From: JAPOXR01 sp963664715
GTDB lineage: Bacteria; Pseudomonadota; Alphaproteobacteria; Rhodobacterales; Rhodobacteraceae
DNA: 64,000 nt
Direction: 5' to 3'
Assembly: GCA_963664715.2 (NCBI GenBank)
Contig: CAXXUY010000012.1
Coordinates: 124,001-188,000 of the forward strand
The notes below the pieces were generated by a model that was given only the letters and a program-made list of their open reading frames with translations, made no database searches and was not told where the DNA came from. This document shows, one piece after another, positions 45,166 to 53,470 of the stretch (positions within the stretch are counted from its first letter, which is position 1; each line of letters begins with the position of its first letter). The position numbers were made by a program, and so were the translations under genes.

Positions 45166-45234
45166 TCACGCTACAGCTCCGGTGTCACGCGCTATGCGCG
45201 CGGATGCCGCCGGCTGCGCCCTGCTGGCACCTCG

Positions 45235-46065
45235 TCAGGGCTGCCGGTAGGTCGCGATCAGCCGGTCGCAGATGATCGCAAGCGTTGCCAGCTGGCGGCA
45301 TTCGGCAAGCGGCAGCCTTGCGGCAATGCCATCACTGATCGAACTGCGGGCCAGGGCCGCAAGGCCTCGCTGGTATTCTGCCAGGCGGTCGAGCGCCGTG
45401 TTGCCGTCCTCGAGAACGAGAATCAGGGAAATCAGCACGGGGGCTGCCTCCCGGGCGCCGGGCGGAGGTTCCGACAGCACCCTGCCGATCTCGGCGCATC
45501 CGACGGTCTCCTCCTCCGGGCCGACCCGCAGCTGCAACGCCGTTCCCGCCGCGTTCCAGTGGCCAACCCGGCCTTCCGCCGAGAGGATCCGCCGGCCCTC
45601 CTTCCAGGATTCGATCCTCCAGCCGGGCCGGAGCGGGCCCAGGCCTGCGGTTACCGTGCCGCCGCTCCCCGCAACGCGGTCGAGGCATGCGGCGCCGGCA
45701 ACCGGCCCGCCAGTTGCCGGTTCAGACCGGATTGCCCTGAGCAGCGCGGATGGCGAGACGACGATACGCCGGCCGGAAGTGTATTCCACGGAAACGAATT
45801 CGCCGTCCTGGTCAAGCATCATGGGGGCCCAGTCCTGCGGGCGACCAGACGCGCCGGAAACCAGCACCTGGTTCGTCAGCGGATGAAGCGCGACGCTGAC
45901 TGCAGGGCCGCCCCCGAAGAGCAGCTCCGAGGCGGCGTCCGGAAGAGGCCGGCCCGACAGCTCGGTCATCGCCTCCCGCAGCTCTTGCACGACGCCGGTC
46001 TCGGCCCAGGCGCCGCCAGCGGCCATGACCGCCATGAGTGTCGCCGCGATCCCGAACCCTGTCAT
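45235..46065 (-). CDS. Secreted protein at end of pilin-like operon
   Basis: A 276-residue protein with a clear signal peptide (MTGFGIAATLMAVMAAGGAWA). ATG 46065 has GAAGGGG at good spacing; ATG 46089 overlaps the upstream stop. Four to five cysteines occur after the signal (GAACLDRV, VGCAEIG, LAECRQL, IICDRL), consistent with disulfides in the periplasm. I do not recognise the family. It is last in a run of four genes with three PilV-like pilins, so it is probably a periplasmic or surface partner of them. Confidence 0.7.
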   Translation of the reverse strand: MTGFGIAATLMAVMAAGGAWAETGVVQELREAMTELSGRPLPDAASELLFGGGPAVSVALHPLTNQVLVSGASGRPQDWAPMMLDQDGEFVSVEYTSGRRIVVSPSALLRAIRSEPATGGPVAGAACLDRVAGSGGTVTAGLGPLRPGWRIESWKEGRRILSAEGRVGHWNAAGTALQLRVGPEEETVGCAEIGRVLSEPPPGAREAAPVLISLILVLEDGNTALDRLAEYQRGLAALARSSISDGIAARLPLAECRQLATLAIICDRLIATYRQP

Positions 46066-46082
46066 TTGCACCCCTTCGGCAG

Positions 46083-47348
46083 TCAGCATCCGGTGCAGCC
46101 GGATACGTCCAGCCGCTCTATCAGACCGGTTCCTCCCCGATCAAGGCGCAGCCGGCCGCCCAGCGCGGCCGAGGCGTCGACATCGGCGATCTCGAACTCG
46201 ATTAATCCCTGCCCCCAGTTGCCGGTGGCGTAGGCATCGATCGACCGGCTGACATCCGCACGGCTCGCCGCAAGGCGGGGAGGGTCGGCCGGGAGGGGCG
46301 AGCCGGGCGGCCAGGAATCCTCGATCCTGAGCGCGCCCGTCAGTGTCAGCCGGCCTGCGACGTCCATCGCCTCCACGGCGATTGTTGCCGCCGCGCCACC
46401 GGCCCAGCTGTCCGCCACCAGCTCGTCCGCAACGATCAGCCGGCCTGCCGTCACCAGGCCCGTCACCATCATGGCCGGAAAAACGGCCTCGCCGCCCACA
46501 CTCGAGCGCGCGGCGACCAAGGCGCCGGCCGCGACATTGCCGGTTGCAACAGTGCGCCCTGCAATCTCGGTATTCCGGAATTCGGCCGCTTCCACCGTTT
46601 CGGCGTTTCCACCGACCTGCAACTCTCCGGCTTCCCAGCCGGAAGATGCGCCGCTCAGCTGGTGCCCGTGCAGGTCGAAGCCGCCTTCAACCCTGTTGAC
46701 CAGCGGCTCGCCGACATCGGCGCGATAGAGGTAGGGATCCCGGTCGGCAGCCATGTGCACCATTCGCAGGCTGACCATGGCGCCGGCCGGCGGCGCCGGA
46801 CTCAGCAGTCCGGGAACCGCACCGGCATCCAGGCTGATGCCCGGTCCGCAGATCCGGCCCGTTCCGCAGCCGTCAACCGCCAGTCCCGACCCGGCCCGGC
46901 CGGTATTGCTGATCCCTGCGCCGGCCCTGGGATGCGCGGCCCGTTCCCCGGCAGCCGGCGCAGCGGTCCATGCCAGGACAAGGATCCTGTCCTCGGACGG
47001 ATCGGCGGAAGCCGCGGCAGCCGCAAGCGTGACGTCCCGCCGCCGGGCGGTCCGCAGTTCCTCGCCCGGCAGCAGCGAGCCGGTGCCAGCCAGATCGGCG
47101 GCGCTGAACAGCACGCGCCGGGAGGGATCCAGCCTGATCGCCTGCATGAGCCGGGTCGGGTCCCTGGCGGCATGATTGCGGGCGGCATCCGCCAGCCGCG
47201 ACAGCGAGCGCGCCTCCGCCTGAACGGAGAGGACGTGGAACATTTCGGCGGCCTTCCCGAGCGCCAGCGCTGCCGAGAAGCCGAGTATGCCGACCAGCAT
47301 GATCGTCTCGAGCATGCTCAGGCCTCTCCAGGCGCGCCGGGCCCTCAT
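46083..47348 (-). CDS. PilV-like minor pilin (third of three)
   Basis: 421 residues. A type IV prepilin start: basic leader ending RG, then LSMLE (Glu at +5) and a hydrophobic helix (TIMLVGILGFSAALALG). Mid-protein YLYRADVGEPLVNRVEGGFD resembles the pilin-to-tip junction of shufflon PilV as I remember it. The following part has repeated short strands (AGRTVATGNVAAGALVAARS), like a beta-helix tip, and the protein ends SGCTGC. GCGTGRICGPG is shared in form with the upstream paralogue. ATG 47348 overlaps the upstream stop as ATGA. Confidence 0.72.
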   Translation of the reverse strand: MRARRAWRGLSMLETIMLVGILGFSAALALGKAAEMFHVLSVQAEARSLSRLADAARNHAARDPTRLMQAIRLDPSRRVLFSAADLAGTGSLLPGEELRTARRRDVTLAAAAASADPSEDRILVLAWTAAPAAGERAAHPRAGAGISNTGRAGSGLAVDGCGTGRICGPGISLDAGAVPGLLSPAPPAGAMVSLRMVHMAADRDPYLYRADVGEPLVNRVEGGFDLHGHQLSGASSGWEAGELQVGGNAETVEAAEFRNTEIAGRTVATGNVAAGALVAARSSVGGEAVFPAMMVTGLVTAGRLIVADELVADSWAGGAAATIAVEAMDVAGRLTLTGALRIEDSWPPGSPLPADPPRLAASRADVSRSIDAYATGNWGQGLIEFEIADVDASAALGGRLRLDRGGTGLIERLDVSGCTGC

Positions 47349-48559
47349 GGCGCGGTCCCGCAATTCGGGCAGTTGTCGACATGGACGGTTCCCTCGGAGC
47401 GGAATCCGCCGGACACGGTGGAAGCGGAGACGGAGGCATGGGAGCGGAGCTCGCCGAAAAACGCCCGTGTGCCGTTCGCCGTCCCGGCCGGTCCGAGCTC
47501 GGCATCGCCGACATCCATCCAGGGAGTGCGCGCCGAGGACGCCCCGAGATTGCCCGCCGAGAGCAGTCCGGACTCCTGGGCGATCAGCCCCCCGGAACGC
47601 TGTGCCGGCTGGCCGACCTCGATCACGCTGCCGAAATCGGCGCCCAGCAGCACGAGCAGCCGGGCCTCCGGCGCGTCCACCACCGCGAATGTCGCGCCGC
47701 CGGACCTGACGGGACCGAGACCTTCCATCGGGCCGGTGACCAGGAGATTGCCGGCAGCATCCAGTTCATCGCGCAGCTCATGCCGCTGCGCATCCAGCAC
47801 CGTTCCCGCGGTGAACGCTCCGACGACCCGCGCCTCGCCGGTCAGCCGAAGGCCGGTGGCGGCCGCCTGCACGGATCCTGCATTGGCCAGGACTCCCGTC
47901 ACCTCGAGACCAGCATCCATCCGGTTCAGCTCGGGCCTCGACGGCATTTCACCGGTGCGCAGCAGCAGGTCATTGACCTGAAGCAGCGACGCGAACCGGA
48001 TTGCCATCATCGAGCCGGGATCCGGCGCCGCGGCGCCGAGCTGCACGATCATCGCCGAGACGTCGCGCTGGAAACCGGGTCCGCAGACGAAGCCTGCCGG
48101 GCAGGACGGGTCGGCGCCGCCAAGCCGCCCGGTCAGCTCGATTCCCGCCGCCGGCAGGACACCGCCGCCGGCGACCGGCCCGCCCAGCGCCCAGGCTGCC
48201 GCGAGCAGCGTGTTGGCGTCGATTGCGTGATGGGCGAATTCCACGGTTCTGCCGGACAGGGTCCGTTCCCCGAAGGCCTCCCTCAGCGCCCCAGCGTTGA
48301 GCAGTCTCGCGCGGCTGATCAGCGCGGCCCCGCCGGCCGCTGCAGCATCGGCGATGGCGCCGGGCACGCCGCTTTCCGCAAGGAAGAGCGCCCCGTCCGC
48401 TCCGGCGGACACGGTCCGCGCCTCGGACTGGATCAGGGTCCGCCTTGCGGCGCGCTCGGCGAGTTCGATCAGCCCGGCAAGGATGATGGCGGCCACGGCC
48501 ATCACGGCCACGGCCTCGACTAGGCCGGCTCCCCGATATGGCCTCCGGCGGCGCATCAC
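47345..48559 (-). CDS. PilV-like minor pilin (second of three)
   Basis: 404 residues. Prepilin start MMRRRRPYRG followed by AGLVE (Glu at +5) and the helix AVAVMAVAAIILAGLIELA. It shares with the next gene a cysteine loop (SCPAGFVCGPGF), the LLLRTGEMPSRPELNRMDAG junction and a strand-rich distal half (GEARVVGAFTAGTVLDA). It ends NCPNCGTAP, a CxxC close to the C-terminus. ATGA overlaps on both sides couple it to its neighbours. Likely exported by a type IV pilus or secretion assembly; none is encoded nearby. Confidence 0.72.
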   Translation of the reverse strand: MMRRRRPYRGAGLVEAVAVMAVAAIILAGLIELAERAARRTLIQSEARTVSAGADGALFLAESGVPGAIADAAAAGGAALISRARLLNAGALREAFGERTLSGRTVEFAHHAIDANTLLAAAWALGGPVAGGGVLPAAGIELTGRLGGADPSCPAGFVCGPGFQRDVSAMIVQLGAAAPDPGSMMAIRFASLLQVNDLLLRTGEMPSRPELNRMDAGLEVTGVLANAGSVQAAATGLRLTGEARVVGAFTAGTVLDAQRHELRDELDAAGNLLVTGPMEGLGPVRSGGATFAVVDAPEARLLVLLGADFGSVIEVGQPAQRSGGLIAQESGLLSAGNLGASSARTPWMDVGDAELGPAGTANGTRAFFGELRSHASVSASTVSGGFRSEGTVHVDNCPNCGTAP

Positions 48560-49830
48560 GGGTCGTTGATGCAGCCATGGCAGCGGCCGGGTGGGCTGAC
48601 ATCGATGCGCCCGGTCAGCCGGAGCCAGCGCGCATAGAAGCGCTGGGCGACCCTGGTTTCCGCCGAGCTTCCGCCGGCCGAAAGGTCGAGCCCGGGCGTC
48701 TCGAGGTCGAGCCCGGTGATCATGCCGGCATCCAGCGACCGGACATCGAGCGTGCCGCTCACGGCCGCCGCCTGGACGGACGCCCTTCCCGCGCCGGCGT
48801 CGCGCTGCACCCGGGCGAGCCTGAAGGCGGACGCGCCCGTGGAACTGACCGCCGTTGCCGGCGAGTCGAAGCGCTCGCTTGCAATCGAGGCGGCCGTGAC
48901 ATTTCCGCCGACCAGTATCCCGGATTCCACCTCCAGATCCGCGCTGCGCAGATCGACACTGACCACCGAACCTGCCGCCAGGTCGGCTGCCGGTGCGGTT
49001 ACCGAGCGGAATTCGGCATCACCGGCAACCTCGAGCCGGCCGGCCACGAGTCCGCGGGACAGCTGCAGGTCTGCATTCATGCCTGGAGGCGGGTGGCCGG
49101 CACGCGGCCGCCGCAGGGCGATTCCGTCGAGAATCCGTCCGTGGCGCCAGCTGAGGAGGACGACATCATTGCCGGCGGGATCCACCGGGAGGCCCGCGGC
49201 GGTGGCAATCCCGATGGCCGCGACGCCGGCCGCAGGCAACCCGGCCGCCCCGGTCGGAACCGCGGCGCCGCGCCGCCTGAGGGCTTCCCGGATCCTCGCA
49301 ACCTGGCTCCGGGCCCGGCCGGTCAGCGCAGTGGCAACCAGCACTCCGTAGGGCGGCCCGATTCCGGCGACAGAGGGAGTTCCGCCCGATGGCCAGCCCA
49401 CCGCGAACCGGACCTGCCAGTCGGAAGAGGGCGGCGGCGGATCAGCGGTCGTGACCGCGTCGGACTGCCCGAGCCAGGGAGCCGCGAATGGGGGAGACAC
49501 CACCTGCCCGGTCTCGACCGCGCTCAGCCCTCGCGGAGGCCGGGCCGGGCCTGTCGCGGCGATGGTGAATCCGGGGTTGCTGTGCAGCCAGGTGTCGAGA
49601 TGCCAGGCCAGGCTGTCGATCCGCTGGGCCGCCGCCTCCGCCTGGTGGCGCAGTTCCGCCTGCTGCGCCACGCGCGCGAGCCCGGCAAACCCTGCCGCCA
49701 GCACCGCCAGGAGCATGATGCCGCCGAAAAGCGCCGCGCCGCGGCGGTCCCTCGCCGGCCAATATGACGATTTCCTGTCCCTCAACCGGGCCCCTGGTTC
49801 CTCCGGACATCCACCGGCCCGAATATGCAT
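48556..49830 (-). CDS. PilV-like minor pilin lacking Glu5 (first of three)
   Basis: About 424 residues from ATG 49830 (the frame opens at 49893). A long basic leader ends DRRG and is followed by AALFG and the helix GIMLLAVLAAGFAGLA; position +5 is Gly, not Glu, as in GspK-type pseudopilins that start a pilus tip. The distal half is made of short repeated strands (GLVAGRLEVAGDAEFRSV, SGTLDVRSLDAG). It ends GRCHGCINDP, again a terminal CxxC. It begins the operon and is divergent from the thioredoxin gene. Confidence 0.65.
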   Translation of the reverse strand: MHIRAGGCPEEPGARLRDRKSSYWPARDRRGAALFGGIMLLAVLAAGFAGLARVAQQAELRHQAEAAAQRIDSLAWHLDTWLHSNPGFTIAATGPARPPRGLSAVETGQVVSPPFAAPWLGQSDAVTTADPPPPSSDWQVRFAVGWPSGGTPSVAGIGPPYGVLVATALTGRARSQVARIREALRRRGAAVPTGAAGLPAAGVAAIGIATAAGLPVDPAGNDVVLLSWRHGRILDGIALRRPRAGHPPPGMNADLQLSRGLVAGRLEVAGDAEFRSVTAPAADLAAGSVVSVDLRSADLEVESGILVGGNVTAASIASERFDSPATAVSSTGASAFRLARVQRDAGAGRASVQAAAVSGTLDVRSLDAGMITGLDLETPGLDLSAGGSSAETRVAQRFYARWLRLTGRIDVSPPGRCHGCINDP

Positions 49831-49934
49831 CAAATCCGGATTGACAGCAAACCGCGATGAAGGGCCACGCCGGTGGCGGCCCGGCGCCTGCATGTGCTAG
49901 GAAGCGGGATCGGAGGAATTCAGGGATACGCATC

Positions 49935-50807
49935 ATGAGGATTCTGATCTGTCTGGCGCTTGCCGCTGCGCTCTCGGCGCCGGCAGGCCTGTCATCGGCG
50001 GAGGACAATGACGGGCCGGCGCTGTTCGATGCCGGCCTGGTTCTCGGCGGGGCTGCCGGAAGCCGCCAGCTTCTTGCCAGCCTGGCGGCGAGCCCATCCG
50101 CCGCGAATGAACTGCTTGCCGGGATTGTCGCGGGCATGATTGGCCGCGACCGCCTTGCAGCTCTTCTCGAGGGCAGCGGCGCGGGCCGGACGGCAGCAGC
50201 CGCGCCCGGGAAGACCGGCGCGCCGCCCCCGCTGCCCGGCAGCCTGGCGGCGACCGGAGCGGAGAGCTTCTGGATTCGAATCGGCGGCCAGGATGCGCCG
50301 GCCATATACATGTTCGCGGACCCTGCCTGCCCGCACTGCGCCGCTGCGCTGGACAATCTCAAGCTCGACATCAGTTCGGGGCGCCTGCAGGTCAGGCTGG
50401 CGCTGGCCCCGGTGCTGTCGGAGGCCTCCAGGGAACTCTCGGCAATGATCATGCTGGACCCGGAGCCCGCCCAGGCCGCATGGTCGCTGTTGCTGGCCGC
50501 TGCTGGCGGAGCGCCTCTTCCGGATGTCCGCGGCAGCGCATCGGAGCTCGGCGAACTCGGCGAGGCGCTGATTGACGCCAATCTCGGTTTCATGCGCAGG
50601 CGGGGCCTTGCCGCCGTGCCGCATTTCATATGGTCCGAAAACGGCCGGTGGAGGGAGGCGGCAGGTGTGCAGGCCTCCGCAATCTTCGCGTCTGCAGACC
50701 GCCTGGGCAGCAGCGAGTTGTCGATGCACGCGCCGGAGCACGTCCGGGCGATGGTCGAGACTGCGGCCGCACCGGTGCAGGAGGAACTGCCGCCCCTGCC
50801 TGAGTGA
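49935..50807 (+). CDS. Periplasmic thioredoxin-fold protein, DsbC/DsbG-like
   Basis: 290 residues with a signal peptide (MRILICLALAAALSAPAGLSS). A poorly conserved helical and linker part (25-105, ending GKTGAPPPLPG) precedes a thioredoxin fold with CPHC at C132-C135 (MFADPACPHCAAALDNL) and a cis-proline loop (AAVPHFIW). This is the layout of DsbC-type isomerases and of the Trb/Tra-type ones found in conjugation clusters. It is divergent from the three CxxC-tailed pilin-like genes, which makes them its likely clients (inference). Confidence 0.78.
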   Translation: MRILICLALAAALSAPAGLSSAEDNDGPALFDAGLVLGGAAGSRQLLASLAASPSAANELLAGIVAGMIGRDRLAALLEGSGAGRTAAAAPGKTGAPPPLPGSLAATGAESFWIRIGGQDAPAIYMFADPACPHCAAALDNLKLDISSGRLQVRLALAPVLSEASRELSAMIMLDPEPAQAAWSLLLAAAGGAPLPDVRGSASELGELGEALIDANLGFMRRRGLAAVPHFIWSENGRWREAAGVQASAIFASADRLGSSELSMHAPEHVRAMVETAAAPVQEELPPLPE

Positions 50808-50945
50808 CGCGGCGACCCTGGATGGCATCCTTCCGCGGCAAGTTGCCAGAGAGGAAGCTGCACCTGTCCGGCATTGCCTTGCGGTCCGCGGTACGGCGGC
50901 AGGGATCGTTGGACCGGGGAACACGGGAAAGGGAAAGGAAACCCT

Positions 50946-51440
50946 ATGAAGACCATGAAGGCCGCAGCAGCTGCACTCGTGCTGGCGATGGCCATGCCCG
51001 CCATCGCCCGGGAGCCCGCGCCTCGTGCGACGGCGCTGGCTCACGAGATTGACGAAGAGTCGATGCTGGCCTTTGTCGTCGCCGAACCGACGGCAGATGC
51101 GAATGTGCGCCTCGGCGTGGCGGCCGTGTGCCACAAGGCGACCGGTGAAACAGAACTCTATTTCTCGTTCGGGGCCTTTCCGTCCAACAAGCCGGTCCAG
51201 GCTGCCGTACAGCATCCTGACGGCTTCGTGCAGCGTCTGGGGCCGGCCGTCCGGGCGCCGGGACCATCGGCGGGCTACCACGACCTGATCGTCAGTGATC
51301 CGGAACTTGTCCAGCCGGTGCTGGAGGTCATCTTCACGAATGGTTCGCTCATCTCCAACGGACACAACTCTGTCTGGCTGGAGCTGCCGGAAGGCATCAA
51401 CGCCGATATCAGAAGGCGGATTGGCGAGTGCGCCGGATGA
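50946..51440 (+). CDS. Secreted protein of unknown function
   Basis: 164 residues with a signal peptide (MKTMKAAAAALVLAMAMPAIA). The mature part has two cysteines (VAAVCHKAT, IGECAG), probably a disulfide, and alternating strand-like sequence (ETELYFSFGAFPSNKPVQAAV). ATG 50946 is preceded by AAAGGAAA. It follows the thioredoxin gene by 138 bp. I do not recognise the family; context suggests an accessory part of the pilin-like system. Confidence 0.7.
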   Translation: MKTMKAAAAALVLAMAMPAIAREPAPRATALAHEIDEESMLAFVVAEPTADANVRLGVAAVCHKATGETELYFSFGAFPSNKPVQAAVQHPDGFVQRLGPAVRAPGPSAGYHDLIVSDPELVQPVLEVIFTNGSLISNGHNSVWLELPEGINADIRRRIGECAG

Positions 51441-51507
51441 TACGCCGGAGGCGCGGCTGGGATGACTCGCGTGAATTTCGCTGAGCTGCAGGAATTGCGC
51501 AATAGCA

Positions 51508-51535
51508 TTGATTGTCGTGACACTTTTCCTATAGT
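51508..51535 (+). promoter_or_regulatory. Sigma-70-like promoter
   Basis: TTGATT (51508-51513), a 16-bp spacer and TATAGT (51530-51535), within a short AT-rich stretch that marks the change from the GC-rich pilin region. It lies 112 bp upstream of the small gene at 51648. Confidence 0.4.
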
Positions 51536-51647
51536 ATGAATTTATAATTGTTTGGAAAGGACGGGCAGTGCGAGATTTGCACCACTTCTTGTACAATCCA
51601 CTTGACAAGCAAACACGCCCAAAATTAGTCGGAAAGGAGTTGGAGGT

Positions 51648-51857
51648 ATGACCGAGGGTGACAAGCTCATGGCTCGGCTATCAGAGGCTCGGAACGGTGG
51701 TTTAGTCGACATGAAGTTCTTTTTTCGTCCGTCCCGGCCCATGACGCCGGAAGAGATCTTTGGGGCCATGAACGAAATCGATGATGCGATCAGTCGCAGT
51801 GATCGCCATGCAGGGTGGAGTGGAAACGAGGCTGCCGAGAGAGCGCCCGTCTCCTGA
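51648..51857 (+). CDS. Small protein preceding the ImmA/IrrE-like gene
   Basis: 69 residues (MTEGDKLMARLSEARNGGLV...), soluble, no recognised domain and not an HTH. A strong GGAGTTGGAGG region precedes the ATG. It ends 6 bp before the ImmA/IrrE-like gene and is almost certainly co-translated, in the position where an Xre-type antitoxin or repressor would normally be. Confidence 0.6.
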   Translation: MTEGDKLMARLSEARNGGLVDMKFFFRPSRPMTPEEIFGAMNEIDDAISRSDRHAGWSGNEAAERAPVS

Positions 51858-51863
51858 TCAACA

Positions 51864-52547
51864 ATGTCGAAAAGCAGGCGGTCGAGTGGCCGCCTGTTGA
51901 AGTTTGAGAGCAGTGCTTCAGAAATGTTTGGTGTAATCAAGACGGTTCGTGACGAAGCGCAAAGGCGGGCAGGGTCAGACAAACTTGACCTGGAAGACAT
52001 CACAAGCATCGTAGATGAGATCACGCTCATCGACAAAACCATTTTTGCTCCTTATGATGTACCGGAAACGAACCCGATCTTGGGTCGTTTTGCAAAGTGG
52101 TCAACTGCACCCGGTGTTTATTCGGCGCATAGAGTCATTGTCGAAATTGCGTATGCGAAAGACCTGCCAGAACAATGGCGTCGCTTTGTCATATGTAAGG
52201 AACTTAGTCACGCGTTGCTCACCTTGGGCCAGGAAAACGGCCACGAAGTAAGCGAAGCCGCGATCAGAGGACTGGCAGACGCATTCGCATTGCAGAGTGC
52301 ACGTGGAGCGGTGGAGAAATTCAACGGTGGAGAATATGCGGACGAAATTTCGGCTGAAGCGGCCGCAACCGAGCTTCTGTTTCCACTGTCGGTTAGGGAA
52401 TCCGAATTGAACAAAAAACCTGATGCGCGGGAAGATCAAGATGTCGTCGCGCGGTTAGTCAATGAATATAATTTGCCCGAAGTCTATGTGCGCCTCGGCC
52501 TCGACAAGCATTACAATGAGATAGCAAGAATTGTGCTTGGCGATTGA
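51864..52547 (+). CDS. ImmA/IrrE (M78)-like protein with altered zinc motif
   Basis: 227 residues. The segment RRFVICKELSHALLTLG (HExxH position) and the later AATELLFPLSV match the ImmA/IrrE layout, in which HELGH and a downstream Glu bind zinc. Here the first histidine is lysine (K112-ELS-H116), which should disrupt metal binding. ImmA/IrrE proteases usually cleave a paired HTH repressor; this one is paired with a 69-residue non-HTH protein. It may be a catalytically dead sensor or a decayed gene. Confidence 0.6.
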   Translation: MSKSRRSSGRLLKFESSASEMFGVIKTVRDEAQRRAGSDKLDLEDITSIVDEITLIDKTIFAPYDVPETNPILGRFAKWSTAPGVYSAHRVIVEIAYAKDLPEQWRRFVICKELSHALLTLGQENGHEVSEAAIRGLADAFALQSARGAVEKFNGGEYADEISAEAAATELLFPLSVRESELNKKPDAREDQDVVARLVNEYNLPEVYVRLGLDKHYNEIARIVLGD

Positions 52548-52587
52548 CACTTGTCAGCGGCTTTCGGCACTTTCCTACATAATCCCC

Positions 52588-52779
52588 TTTGCAAATTCCC
52601 TCGCCGTCCTTCGGCTGGGTTCCTTGTGCGGTCAACTGCATCGTCCGCAAAATGCTCTCGAGGGGGCCTCCAGTCATCCTGATTGGGTGTTTTCTACTGT
52701 CGAGACGGGCTAGGCTGTCCTCGGTCCGGTCCTGCTCTTCCTTGTGCTGTTGACACTGTGCAACCGGTTCAGGATAGGG
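52588..52779 (+). pseudogene. Dead copy of the C-terminal 64 codons of the pentapeptide/membrane protein gene
   Basis: Collinear, without indels, with the last 64 codons of the gene at 59819-61264: FANSLAVLRLGS, ALEGASSHPDWVFSTV and AVLGPVLLFLVLLTL all recur. The codon for Gln in the intact gene (CAG) is TAG here (52711-52713), and the region between the first two blocks has diverged. No upstream part of the gene is present. It is the residue of a duplication or of a lost second full copy. Confidence 0.85.
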
Positions 52780-52919
52780 TTAACCGGGGAGACCGGCCGG
52801 CTTGCTGACTCCCGCCCTGGCATCACTTTCGGAACCCCGGACTGCCGGAATGGAATCCCGCCAACCCTGTGGCTATTTGTCGGAAGGACCGTCACAGTCA
52901 CCTCGAGGAGAACCTGCTC

Positions 52920-53231
52920 ATGCATGCCGAGATCGCAGGCAGGAAGGACGAGATCGCCGGGATCTGCCGTCACCTCGGCGTGTCGCGCCTGGAGGTATTC
53001 GGCTCGGCGGCCCGTAGCGGTGATTTCGATCCGGAAACCAGCGACGCCGACTTCCTCGTTCAGTTCAGCCCCGATGACGAAGTTGATCCGTTGGGCCAGT
53101 TCTTCGACCTGGTCGACGCACTGAGTGGTGCGCTGGGCCGTCCGGTCGATCTGGTCGAGGATGGTGCAGTCACCAACCCTTATCTCCTCGCTGCAATCAA
53201 TCGCTCAAGGGAACTGGTCTATGCGGCGTGA
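52920..53231 (+). CDS. MntA-type minimal nucleotidyltransferase (antitoxin-like)
   Basis: 103 residues with the nucleotidyltransferase core FGSAARSGDFDPETSDADFL (GS plus DxD) and VDLVED. In HEPN/MNT toxin-antitoxin pairs this protein AMPylates and inactivates the HEPN RNase. ATG 52920 has GAGGAG about 9 nt upstream. It overlaps the next gene by 11 bp, as in such pairs. The partner here is truncated. Confidence 0.85.
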   Translation: MHAEIAGRKDEIAGICRHLGVSRLEVFGSAARSGDFDPETSDADFLVQFSPDDEVDPLGQFFDLVDALSGALGRPVDLVEDGAVTNPYLLAAINRSRELVYAA

Positions 53232-53391
53232 TGTCCGTGTCCTGCTGACTGAAGTCGAGAAGACATCAGAAGAAATCAGGCAGTTCATCAAGGGTATGGA
53301 TTTCAAGGAGTATATCGAGGAGGTCCGGACCCAGAAAGCGGTCGCATTCAACTATGCCATGATTGGCGATGCGCGATGCAAGGCCATCTGA
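53221..53391 (+). pseudogene. Truncated HEPN-domain toxin-like gene
   Basis: 56 residues (MRRDVRVLLTEVEKTSEEIR, then QFIKGMDFKEYIEE and AFNYAMIGDARCKAI) matching the first half of MNT-partnered HEPN proteins, which are usually about twice as long. The stop comes where the family continues IGEAA. The catalytic Rx4-6H motif of the second half is absent and I cannot find it in another frame nearby, so the toxin is very likely inactive. Confidence 0.7.
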
Positions 53392-53470
53392 GCCGGATGA
53401 ACGAGAGAACGACAGCAGCAGCTACGACCCGTTCTGACCGCCACGACCTTTCAAAACAACCGGGCGATGC

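Noticed and set aside
46662..48523. Long plus-strand frames (439 and 380 residues) under the pilin-like genes
   Set aside because: Arg/Gly/Pro-rich shadows of the PilV-like genes on the minus strand; no ribosome-binding sites or family motifs.
45235..49893. Invertible shufflon next to the PilV-like genes
   Set aside because: I looked for repeated recombination sites and an Rci-type recombinase and saw neither; the three genes are complete and coupled rather than alternative 3' segments.
49442..51608. Two long minus-strand frames (520 and 538 residues) across the DsbC-like gene
   Set aside because: They are antisense to the signal-peptide thioredoxin and secreted-protein genes, which have clear starts, signal peptides and motifs.
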